From the NCBI GenBank assembly GCA_900539505.1, contig UQCL01000007.1:1-55689 (forward strand): DNA of 55,689 bases. The letters are read 5' to 3'. The stretch's first letter is position 1; every line of letters begins with the position of its first letter. This document shows positions 49,086 through 55,689 of the stretch, piece after piece. Position numbers and translations under genes: made by a program. The stretch comes from an uncultured Campylobacter sp. (GTDB taxonomy: Bacteria > Campylobacterota > Campylobacteria > Campylobacterales > Campylobacteraceae). Below the pieces are notes generated by a model. It did not search any database. It was not told where the DNA came from and saw nothing but the letters and a program-made list of their open reading frames with translations.

Positions 49086-49926
49086 ATTTTTTCCTTTTCT
49101 CCCAAAGCGATTTTCGCGAAATCCCAAGTGCCGCCGCCAGATCGGAGTCGAAATACTCGTCTTGGTGCGCTACGATCGTGAGCTTTACGTATTCTTCGAT
49201 GCTTAAAATTTCACTGCGTTCTTTGCTGCTGCCAAGCGTAATTTCGTCGTTAAAGCCCTTTTGCGCGCCGATGGATCCGGCAATTAGGCGCATGGATTTG
49301 GTTTTGCTTAGAAATTTTTCCTTCTGTGCGCCGCTTAGGCTATCAAAATCTGGTGCGTAAAAAATCTCCGCGCCGCGTTCTAGCGGCTCAGGGCTTTGCG
49401 CGGATAAAATTTTAAGGCGCGATTTTAGCGCAAGCGCGATCTTAAATACCGCCGCAGCCCGAGCCGCCGCATCACCGCGCAAAAGAAGCGGGAATTTTAT
49501 CTGCGCTAAACGCGCGGGCGGTATTTCGCACGAAAGAGAGATCTCTTTAAGCAACACTTCGTAGGCTTCGTTTTGTGATTTTAGCGAGCGAAACTGCGCG
49601 TAATGCTCGATCTTTTTGATGAGTTCCTCTATCATAAAGGGCTTTTGGATATAGTCCGTTGCGCCCGCTTTTACGGGGTTTAGCACAGTTTCGCTATCGA
49701 CGTAAGCGACCATCAAAATTATGATCGAGCGCCTAAATTTCTCGATCAGCGGATAAAAGCTCGCGCCGCTCCAGCTCGTAGAGAGTAGCACCGCCTCAAA
49801 CTCCTCCGTAAGGCCCGCCGCGGCCGCCAAACTCGCCGCATTAGTGCATTCATGTCCCAGCGCGCCGAGCTTGTTTGCGATACTTTGAGCAAGATAGCTT
49901 TCGCTCTCGATTATTAAAATTTTCAT
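49063..49926 (-). CDS. HP1021-like atypical orphan response regulator
   Basis: A 287-residue regulator. The receiver-like domain (1 to about 115) keeps the fold (KILIIESES start, KP at 95-96), but the phosphoacceptor Asp is missing: position 49 sits in VLLSTSWSG. A C-terminal Fis-type helix-turn-helix, DSDLAAALGISRKSLWEKRKK (about 260-280), binds DNA. This matches the HP1021/Cj1608 family, which is phosphorylation-independent and linked to redox response and chromosome replication in H. pylori. It is next to ispDF, as HP1021 is next to HP1020, and overlaps ispDF by 4 nt and the ATP-sulfurylase-like gene by 23 nt. Confidence 0.85.
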   Translation of the reverse strand: MKILIIESESYLAQSIANKLGALGHECTNAASLAAAAGLTEEFEAVLLSTSWSGASFYPLIEKFRRSIIILMVAYVDSETVLNPVKAGATDYIQKPFMIEELIKKIEHYAQFRSLKSQNEAYEVLLKEISLSCEIPPARLAQIKFPLLLRGDAAARAAAVFKIALALKSRLKILSAQSPEPLERGAEIFYAPDFDSLSGAQKEKFLSKTKSMRLIAGSIGAQKGFNDEITLGSSKERSEILSIEEYVKLTIVAHQDEYFDSDLAAALGISRKSLWEKRKKYGIARKK

Positions 49927-51176
49927 ACGTCCTGCGCCTTTGCTGCGTGCTTTTGCCAGTCGTAAAATTTCAAGCTTACCGCAGCCTGCGCGGCGATGCC
50001 TTCGCTTCTGCCCGTAAATCCCAGCCCTTCGGTCGTAGTCGCTTTGACATTGACGCGCACGCAGTTTAGAATTTCGCTTAAAACCTCTTGCATCTGCGCT
50101 TTGTAGGCGCCGATCTTCGGGCGCTGCGCGATGATCGTGATATCGGCATTTACGAGCTCGTAGCCGTAGCCTCTGACGCGCCGCATTACCTTTCGTAACA
50201 GCTCCTTGCTGTCCGCGCCTTTAAGCTTAGCGTCGCCGTCAGGGAAAAGTTCGCCGATATCGCCCAGCATCGCCGCGCCGCAAATAGCGTCGATTAGGGC
50301 GTGGATCGCTACGTCGCCGTCGCTGTGTGCGATCAGCGCGAACTCGCACGGGATCGCTACGCCACCGAGCATGATGCCCGCGCCTTTTTCAAGCGCATGT
50401 ACGTCGTAACCCGTACCGCAAAAAATATCGCGCGAGCATGGTTTTAAATTTAGCGCCGCCAGATCGCTTACGCGCGTGATCTTAAGCGCGCCCGCTTCGC
50501 CTTTTATAAACTTCAACCGCCCGCCCGCGCTGCGGATCGCCGCGCTGTCATCGGTAAAAATTTGGCTTCCCTCAAGCGCCTTTTTAAGCAGCGCCGTGCG
50601 CGAAAGCTGCGGCGTTTGGATGAGGCGTAGCTCCTCTCGCTCCACAATGCACTCGCCGAGATAGGTCGTATCATTTACGCCAAGATAGGGGCTGATACAG
50701 TCCGCGCTGCCTAAATTTCGTATCAGCGAGGAGATCAGCTCGGGCGAAATTTGCGCGCGCGCCACGTCGCTTACGAGCACGAGCTCGCTCTCTACGAGCT
50801 GCAGCGCGTTTTTTAGCGAGCTTTGGCGATTTGCGCCACCTGGGGCGAAGTGAAATTTTAAATTTGCAGAGTCGCATTCATCTGCGTTGCATTCGATCCC
50901 GCCCTGCTCGCTTTGAAATTTATACTCGCTCGTGTCGTACTCCGCGCTTTCGCCGCGCGCCGAGGCTAAGCTGCACGCATAGAGGCGCTCGCAATAGCTC
51001 ACGTCCTCCTCGTTTACGGCGATTATGATTTTTTTAAATGGGCGCGCCCGCGCGATATTTTGCGCGACGTATTGCCAAAGCGGCAGCTCGCCCACGCGTA
51101 ACCACTGCTTTTTGACAGGGAGCTCAAACCTGCTCGAATCGCCCGCGGCGAGCAAAATCAGCGATATATCTTTCAA
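49923..51176 (-). CDS. ispDF: Bifunctional IspD/IspF
   Basis: A 417-residue fusion giving two steps of the MEP isoprenoid pathway. The IspD part (1 to about 255) starts ISLILLAAGDSSRF, with VKKQWL, VSDVARAQ and QTPQL. It carries an unusual insertion of about 40 residues (around 80-115, EYDTSEYKFQSEQGG...) not normal for IspD. The IspF part (about 258-417) has GTGYDVHALE (zinc Asp/His), LIAHSDGDVAIHALIDA, GDIGELFPD and ATTTEGLGFTGR-x-EGIAAQA. The fusion is standard in epsilonproteobacteria. It is first gene of the regulator/ATP-sulfurylase-like unit and divergent from thiC. Confidence 0.95.
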   Translation of the reverse strand: MKDISLILLAAGDSSRFELPVKKQWLRVGELPLWQYVAQNIARARPFKKIIIAVNEEDVSYCERLYACSLASARGESAEYDTSEYKFQSEQGGIECNADECDSANLKFHFAPGGANRQSSLKNALQLVESELVLVSDVARAQISPELISSLIRNLGSADCISPYLGVNDTTYLGECIVEREELRLIQTPQLSRTALLKKALEGSQIFTDDSAAIRSAGGRLKFIKGEAGALKITRVSDLAALNLKPCSRDIFCGTGYDVHALEKGAGIMLGGVAIPCEFALIAHSDGDVAIHALIDAICGAAMLGDIGELFPDGDAKLKGADSKELLRKVMRRVRGYGYELVNADITIIAQRPKIGAYKAQMQEVLSEILNCVRVNVKATTTEGLGFTGRSEGIAAQAAVSLKFYDWQKHAAKAQDV

Positions 51177-51349
51177 ATTTTATCCTTGAAATTTTGTTAC
51201 GAAATTATACGTATTAAAAATGAAAGCAAAATTAATCGCGGCTTGCGCGCTAAAATATCTTAATTTTAGGCGTAAATTTACGCGGCGCGGCGGCGAAATT
51301 TCAGCCTGCGTTACGAAAATAAACGGCAAAAGAAAAGTAAGGATTAATG

Positions 51350-51393
51350 AAATTTGTTATATTATACGCGCATTTTTAAGAAACGAGGCGAAA
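51350..51393 (+). promoter_or_regulatory. Likely thiC promoter and ribosome binding site
   Basis: An AT-rich TATATTATAC sequence (about 51358-51367) resembles a -10 box, 27 nt before the preferred thiC ATG, with CGAGG as ribosome binding site. I looked for a TPP riboswitch between ispDF and thiC and saw no THI-box pattern. Confidence 0.45.
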
Positions 51394-52701
51394 ATGACCG
51401 AAAGCTGCGTATCACAGATCTATTTTGCAAAAAAAGGTGAGCCGACGCCGCAGATGAGAGAGGTCGCGCAAAGTGAGCGCATGGACGTGCGGGCCTTGTG
51501 CGATCTGCTCGCGCAAGGAAGAGCGATCATCCCCGCAAACGTTAATCACAAAAGCCTAAAGCCCATCGGTATCGGGCGCGCGCTGCGGTGCAAGATCAAC
51601 GCAAACATCGGCTCCTCGGGCACGACGAGCGATATCGAGGGCGAGCTGGAAAAGCTCGAAGCCTGCTTAAAGTACGGCGCCGATACGGTGATGGATCTAA
51701 GCACGGGCGGAGATTTGGACGAGATCCGCGTCGCGATAATCGAGCGCTCGCCCGTACCCATAGGCACGGTGCCGATCTATCAGATGATCCATGAGCTGGG
51801 CGATATTAAAAATTTAAAAACGAGCGCTATTCTTAGCACGATCGAGAAGCAGGCGCGGCAGGGAGTGGATTATTTCACGATCCACGCGGGCTTTAAGCTC
51901 GAGTTTATGCCGCTGCTGTCCCGTCGCAAGATGGGCATCGTAAGCAGAGGCGGCTCGCTGATAGCGTCGTGGATGATGAAATTTCATAAGCAAAACCCCT
52001 TTTACGAAGCGTTTGATGAAATTTGCGATATCTGCGCTGCCTACGACGTATCGCTATCTCTGGGAGACGGCTTGCGCCCGGGCTGCTTATACGATGCGAC
52101 CGATAGGGCGCAGCTTAGCGAGCTTGAAATTTTAGGCGAGCTAGCCCTGCGCGCGAATGAAAAAAACGTACAGGTGATGATCGAGGGGCCGGGGCACATC
52201 CCGTTTAACGAGATCGAGCTTAATATGCAGCTAGAGCGCAAGCTCTGCCGCGACGCGCCGTTTTACGTGCTGGGGCCGCTTCCGACCGACATCGGCGCTG
52301 GCTACGATCATATCAGCTCGGCTATCGGCGGGACGATGGCTGCGTATTGCGGCGCAAGCATGCTCTGCTACGTAACGCCGAAGGAGCATCTGGGGCTTCC
52401 TAATGCAAAAGACGTCAGAGAGGGCATCATCGCGCACAAAATCGCCGCTCACGCCGCGGACGTCGCGTTAGGCAAAGCGGGCGCGATAGAGCGCGATCAC
52501 GAGATGAGCGATGCGAGGTATAATTTTGATTGGAACAGGCAGTTTGAGCTTAGCTTCGATCCAGATCATGCGCGCGAACTGCACGACGAGAGCCTGGGCG
52601 ATGAAATTTACAAAGGCGCGGAGTTTTGCTCGATGTGCGGGCCGAAATTTTGCGCATATAAAATCAGTAGAAATTTAACCGAAAATAAGGAGAAAGAATG
52701 A
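51394..52701 (+). CDS. thiC: Phosphomethylpyrimidine synthase ThiC
   Basis: A 435-residue radical SAM enzyme that converts 5-aminoimidazole ribotide to the thiamin pyrimidine. Visible: IPANVNHKSLKPIGIG, KINANIGSSGTTSDIEGELEKLE, AxTVMDLSTGGDL, ISRGGSL-type VSRGGSLIASWM, GDGLRPGC, MIEGPGHIPFNEI and the C-terminal SAM cluster CSMCGPKFC. I choose the ATG at 51394 (GAGGCGAAA ribosome binding site, promoter just before). The ATG at 51220 lies upstream of the TATATTATAC box and adds a non-conserved 58 residues. It overlaps mrp by 4 nt (ATGA). Confidence 0.95.
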   Translation: MTESCVSQIYFAKKGEPTPQMREVAQSERMDVRALCDLLAQGRAIIPANVNHKSLKPIGIGRALRCKINANIGSSGTTSDIEGELEKLEACLKYGADTVMDLSTGGDLDEIRVAIIERSPVPIGTVPIYQMIHELGDIKNLKTSAILSTIEKQARQGVDYFTIHAGFKLEFMPLLSRRKMGIVSRGGSLIASWMMKFHKQNPFYEAFDEICDICAAYDVSLSLGDGLRPGCLYDATDRAQLSELEILGELALRANEKNVQVMIEGPGHIPFNEIELNMQLERKLCRDAPFYVLGPLPTDIGAGYDHISSAIGGTMAAYCGASMLCYVTPKEHLGLPNAKDVREGIIAHKIAAHAADVALGKAGAIERDHEMSDARYNFDWNRQFELSFDPDHARELHDESLGDEIYKGAEFCSMCGPKFCAYKISRNLTENKEKE

Positions 52702-53792
52702 GTAAAGACGAAGTCTTAAATTTGCTTAAAAGCGTGATCTATCCGGGCTTTTCTAAAAGCATCATAGATTTTGGATTTGTAAAAGAGGTCGAGATCGGCG
52801 ATAGAATTTTCGTAGGGATCGAAATCCCCAGCGCCAAGCCGGAGATCGCCGCAGAGCTCAGATCGGCGGTGCAAAAGGCGCTCGGCGCGGACGTGGAAAT
52901 TTTAATCAAACAGCCCAAGATCGCCGAGGAAAAGAGCAACTCTCGCAGCGGCAAAAATATCGCACCGCAGATCAAACATTTCGTGATGATCAGCAGCGGC
53001 AAGGGCGGCGTAGGCAAGAGCACGACGACGCTAAATTTAGCCATCAGCACGGCAAAGCTCGGCAAGAGAGTGGGGATTTTGGATGCCGATATTTACGGGC
53101 CGAATTTGCCGCGAATGCTAGGCGAGGATAAAACGCAAGCAAGCGTCGTGGGGCAGAAGCTAAAGCCGATCTTAAGCCACGGCGTGGAGATGATGAGTAT
53201 GGGCGTGCTGATGGAGGAGGGCGCGAGCCTCATCTGGCGCGGCTCTATGATAATGAAAGCGATCGAGCAGCTGCTAAAAGACGTGGCGTGGAGCGATCTG
53301 GACGTGCTGTTTTTGGATATGCCTCCGGGTACGGGCGACGCGCAGCTTACGCTCGCTCAGAGCGTGCCGGTGACGGCGGGCGTGTGCGTTACGACGCCGC
53401 AGACGGTCGCGCTGGACGATAGCGCACGCGGGCTTGATATGTTTGAAAAGCTCCACATCCCGATCGCAGGCCTTATTGAGAATATGAGCGGCTTCATCTG
53501 CCCCGATAACGGCAAGGAGTATGATATCTTTGGTCGCGGCGGCGCGCAAAAGCTGGCGCAGCGATACAACACCGAAGTAATCGGCGAGATTCCGATCGAG
53601 ATCGCTATCCGCGAGGGCGGCGACAGCGGCAAGCCGGTGAGCTTCTATGCGCCAGATTCTTTGAGCGCGAAGCGCTACGAAGATGCCGCGCGCAAGCTGT
53701 GGGAGAAGATCGAGAAGATCGATCGCGAGGAGCTCGCGGACAACTCCGCAATCCAGCCGGTGATGGACGGCAAGAGCGCCTGCTCGAATTAG
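52698..53792 (+). CDS. mrp: Fe-S carrier ATPase Mrp/ApbC
   Basis: A 364-residue P-loop ATPase for iron-sulfur cluster transfer. There is an N-terminal DUF59 domain (1 to about 85), then Walker A SSGKGGVGKSTT near 100-110, DADIYGPNLPRMLG, DMPPGTGDAQLT and ENMSGFICPDNGKEYDIFG. The usual C-x-x-C that binds the bridging cluster is here C-P-D-N, so only the first Cys of that motif remains, with another Cys at the very C-terminus (SACSN). Whether clusters are bound another way is unknown. Coupled to thiC by ATGA; ThiC needs an Fe-S cluster, and ApbC mutants in other bacteria are thiamin-defective, so the pairing makes sense. Confidence 0.93.
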   Translation: MSKDEVLNLLKSVIYPGFSKSIIDFGFVKEVEIGDRIFVGIEIPSAKPEIAAELRSAVQKALGADVEILIKQPKIAEEKSNSRSGKNIAPQIKHFVMISSGKGGVGKSTTTLNLAISTAKLGKRVGILDADIYGPNLPRMLGEDKTQASVVGQKLKPILSHGVEMMSMGVLMEEGASLIWRGSMIMKAIEQLLKDVAWSDLDVLFLDMPPGTGDAQLTLAQSVPVTAGVCVTTPQTVALDDSARGLDMFEKLHIPIAGLIENMSGFICPDNGKEYDIFGRGGAQKLAQRYNTEVIGEIPIEIAIREGGDSGKPVSFYAPDSLSAKRYEDAARKLWEKIEKIDREELADNSAIQPVMDGKSACSN

Positions 53793-54552
53793 GACTTTGG
53801 CGGGTGCGGCGTCAAATTTCGCGTGGAATTTCTCGTGAATTTTGCAGATTGAAATTCAACGCGGAATTTAATAGTTTGGAATTTTACGTCGAATTTCGCT
53901 GCAAATTTTATAATGCTCGCAAAATTTCGGTATACAAATCCGTCATAGAATTTTGCCCGTAAATTTAGCGGGTAAAATTTCACGCGGGTTTCGCGGCTTG
54001 GGATTTCACGCTGAGTTTTGTAGCTCGAAATTCTGCGTTAAAATTTCGCCACGAAATTTCGTAGTTTGAAATTTCGAGCTAAAATTTTACCAATCTCCGT
54101 TGCGTGAGGGTTCAGATAAAATTATAAGCGCAGAATTTTACGGCGAAAATTAAATTCCAAACGGACAATTCAGCGAGGTAAAATTTGCTTTAGAATTCCG
54201 CTTTGGAGTTTTAAATGCAGAATTTTAAGCATAAAGCTTTGCCGCGGAATTTTAAAATGCAAAATTTTATCGCTAAAACTTTGTTTTAAAATTTTAAGAT
54301 GGGGCTTTAGCGATGAATTTCTGGCTTGAAATTTTATCGCGCCTAGCTTTTTTAGCGGTAGCTGCAGTATTGCGCTAGTTTAAATTTTATTTCGCCGGGC
54401 TTTATGGCAGTGGAATTTATCCGCGAAAGCCTCTGTAGAGTTTATTCGGGATGGAATTTTATCTGTAGCGGTCGCGGCAAGGAAATTTCTCGCGCAACTG
54501 AAATTTAAGCAGCTGGAATTTAATTCGTATAGGCAGGGAGCTAAAGCGGTAA
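53793..54552. repeat. About 760 bases of GAATTT/AAATTT quasi-repeats
   Basis: Noncoding. GAATTT, AAATTTC or AAATTTT words recur roughly every 12-25 bases for the whole stretch, in both orientations, joined by short variable segments such as CGGCTT or CTCGCG. No sustained gene, RNA or IS is visible. It is similar to the fields at 45412, 46459 and 38601. Confidence 0.7.
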
Positions 54553-54586
54553 AATCCCTAAGCCTAGGCTTTTAGGTTTAGGGATT
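54553..54586 (+). promoter_or_regulatory. Long hairpin upstream of the secreted-protein gene
   Basis: A 14-bp stem with one G-U pair (AATCCCTAA-G-CCTA and TAGG-T-TTAGGGATT) and a 6-nt loop, 31 nt before the ATG at 54618. It is followed by CTACTTTTATACG. It could be a terminator ending upstream transcription or a 5'-leader structure. Confidence 0.45.
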
Positions 54587-54617
54587 CTACTTTTATACGA
54601 AATAAGAAAGGTCGGTA

Positions 54618-55643
54618 ATGAGGTTTTTGATTATTTTGGTGCTTGCATTTGCGGCGTTCGCGCAAGAGAGCAATATGCAAAAATGGGCGAAAGAGATTAC
54701 CGCGGACGCGCAGATCCCGCAGGATAAGTTTTTGGCGTTTTATCTGAATAAAGATGAGCCTAAGAAGGTGGTTTTCTCTGAAAACGTCGATCGCATCAGC
54801 GTCAATTACGAAGGAAATTCCTTCCATGAAATTCCATCTCCAAATCTTATGGCTTATTGGGTCGGCGAGTTTAATTTTGACGCCGATATCGAAAAGATGG
54901 TGCTAGGAGATTACGGCTGGTCTACGCTGGTAATCGCCGTGGACGGCACGGACGTGCTAGGCGGAACATCTAGCAATCAAAAGCGCCCGCTTACGTATAA
55001 ATTTAGCAAGGGCAAGCACAAGATCGAAGCGTGGTTTTTAAATGACGCGCATTCCAGCGAGCTTTTCGTAGATTTTAAAGATGTAGAGCCCTTTTATCGT
55101 CAAAAAGACGCCGTAGCCAAGATCCCTGCGGATAAGGACTACGATCTGTGGCTCGGCGCGATCTACGAAAGCGCGCAGATGAATAATCGCGTCAAGCTAA
55201 ATTTAGCCAAATCTGCAAAGCCTATCGTGCTGCTGCTTAGCTCATATCGCGCCGTGGAGTGGGAGATCTCAAATCCGCAAAATAACGAAATTCTAGCCGT
55301 GTTAATTTACAACCCCATAAGTAGCGTCCGTGGCGTAAGCGGTGCGCTTTACGTTGAGGACTACAGATATACGGAGGCTGCTGATGGGCTTAAATGCGAG
55401 TGCATTTCGGGCAATGTCTTTCACTGCGACGGCAGCGAGATTTATGATATGAACGGGCGTGTAAACGGGATATTTGGCAGAGGCTTGGGGGCATTTGCCG
55501 GCAAGCACGCCGTAAATTCCTTAGATTTGCCGGGGCTTGTTATTACTCCAAAAATTTTAGACGAAAGCAAAGCTCGTCTACTCTCGGTAGAAGCCGACCG
55601 CAAGAAATGCGAAAGCACTCCGATGGATGATGTGTTTAGGTAA
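54618..55643 (+). CDS. Secreted hypothetical protein, PA14-like region
   Basis: A 341-residue exported protein: Sec signal RFLIILVLAFAAFAQ (cleavage near residue 14). The first half holds a PA14/carbohydrate-module-like stretch of beta strands (NLMAYWVGEFNFDADIEKM, WSTLVIAVDGTDVLGG, KGKHKIEAWFLND). The second half has repeated beta segments and a cluster of cysteines (CECISGNVFHC), likely disulfide-forming. ATG with an AAGAAAGGTCGG ribosome binding site, complete before the adapter at 55660. I do not recognise the gene; surface, binding or enzymatic roles are all possible. Confidence 0.6.
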   Translation: MRFLIILVLAFAAFAQESNMQKWAKEITADAQIPQDKFLAFYLNKDEPKKVVFSENVDRISVNYEGNSFHEIPSPNLMAYWVGEFNFDADIEKMVLGDYGWSTLVIAVDGTDVLGGTSSNQKRPLTYKFSKGKHKIEAWFLNDAHSSELFVDFKDVEPFYRQKDAVAKIPADKDYDLWLGAIYESAQMNNRVKLNLAKSAKPIVLLLSSYRAVEWEISNPQNNEILAVLIYNPISSVRGVSGALYVEDYRYTEAADGLKCECISGNVFHCDGSEIYDMNGRVNGIFGRGLGAFAGKHAVNSLDLPGLVITPKILDESKARLLSVEADRKKCESTPMDDVFR

Positions 55644-55659
55644 ATTTACACTACGATAT

Positions 55660-55689
55660 CTGTCTCTTATACACATCTGACGCTGCCGA
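55660..55689 (-). other. Sequencing adapter (Nextera/Tn5 read-1 end)
   Basis: 55660-55678 is the Tn5 mosaic end in the opposite orientation (CTGTCTCTTATACACATCT), followed by GACGCTGCCGA, the reverse complement of the Nextera read-1 adapter. With the end at 1-28 it shows the contig edges were not trimmed. The genome ends by about 55659. Confidence 0.97.

Noticed and set aside
51177..51393. TPP riboswitch upstream of thiC
   Set aside because: No THI-box motif (CUGAGA...GGGA-like pattern with P3/P5) seen; only a short AT-rich promoter region.

Overview
The window looks like a chromosomal contig from a Campylobacter-type epsilonproteobacterium of the anaerobic, moderate-GC oral kind (C. gracilis, C. 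curvus and C. showae are the comparisons that come to mind; the species is not proven). Reasons: the neighbour order plsY-folB-cosR-fdxB-ppx and mrp-ispDF-response regulator-ATP-sulfurylase-like-pgpA, both of which I recall from C. jejuni; noncoding DNA saturated with AAATTT/AAAATTTT words; and anaerobic respiration genes (NapC-type and multihaem cytochromes, a Tat-exported fumarate-reductase-like flavoprotein). Both ends of the sequence are Illumina Nextera/Tn5 adapter, not genome.

Layout. 79-1002 MetF-like reductase. 1097-8230 (+): HerA/DUF853 ATPase, plsY, folB, the CosR/HsrA regulator with an overlapping histidine kinase, ferredoxin, Ppx/GppA. 8327-11330 (-): a WGR-like/propeller protein and a DUF59, haem-copper-oxidase/NnrS-like, DUF2249-like trio. 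11475-14291 polA. 14936-19083 (-): a PLP Cys/Met enzyme with a cystine-type ABC transporter that has two tandem binding proteins. 19471-22257 (-): proA and proB, separated by a frame-shifted remnant of a small EF-hand-like secreted protein. 22535-25510 (-): FccABC-like periplasmic flavoprotein plus two tetrahaem cytochromes. 25773-30181 (-): a five-gene operon ending in a strong terminator that encodes a double-cubane-cluster-type protein, its ASKHA ATPase reductase, a Tat-exported ModA-like binding protein, a NapH-like membrane ferredoxin and a NifB-type radical SAM enzyme. 30345-32189 two tandem EamA transporters. 32661-38600 (+): der, shikimate kinase with a C-terminal fusion, trpS, a DUF2628-like protein, ACT, PFL/DUF711, lipoprotein. 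39016-45318: hypothetical proteins, uvrB, a three-gene small operon, a hydrolase. 45922-51176 (-): pgpA, ATP-sulfurylase-like protein, HP1021-like orphan regulator, ispDF. 51394-53792 (+): thiC and mrp. 54618-55643: secreted protein of unknown function.

The most interesting locus is 25773-30181. An ATP-driven double-cubane [Fe8S9]-type reductase and a NifB-type enzyme, which builds an Fe8S9C cluster for nitrogenase, sit in one operon with no nitrogenase structural genes in the window. A membrane ferredoxin and an exported binding protein without permease lie between them. I infer a self-contained low-potential reductase system with its own cluster-assembly and electron-supply genes. A second theme is the expansion of AAATTT/GAATTT-rich quasi-repeats in long gaps, with similar low-complexity insertions inside conserved proteins (ATP-sulfurylase-like, PolA, IspDF). 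No rRNA, tRNA, CRISPR array, complete IS or prophage was recognised.
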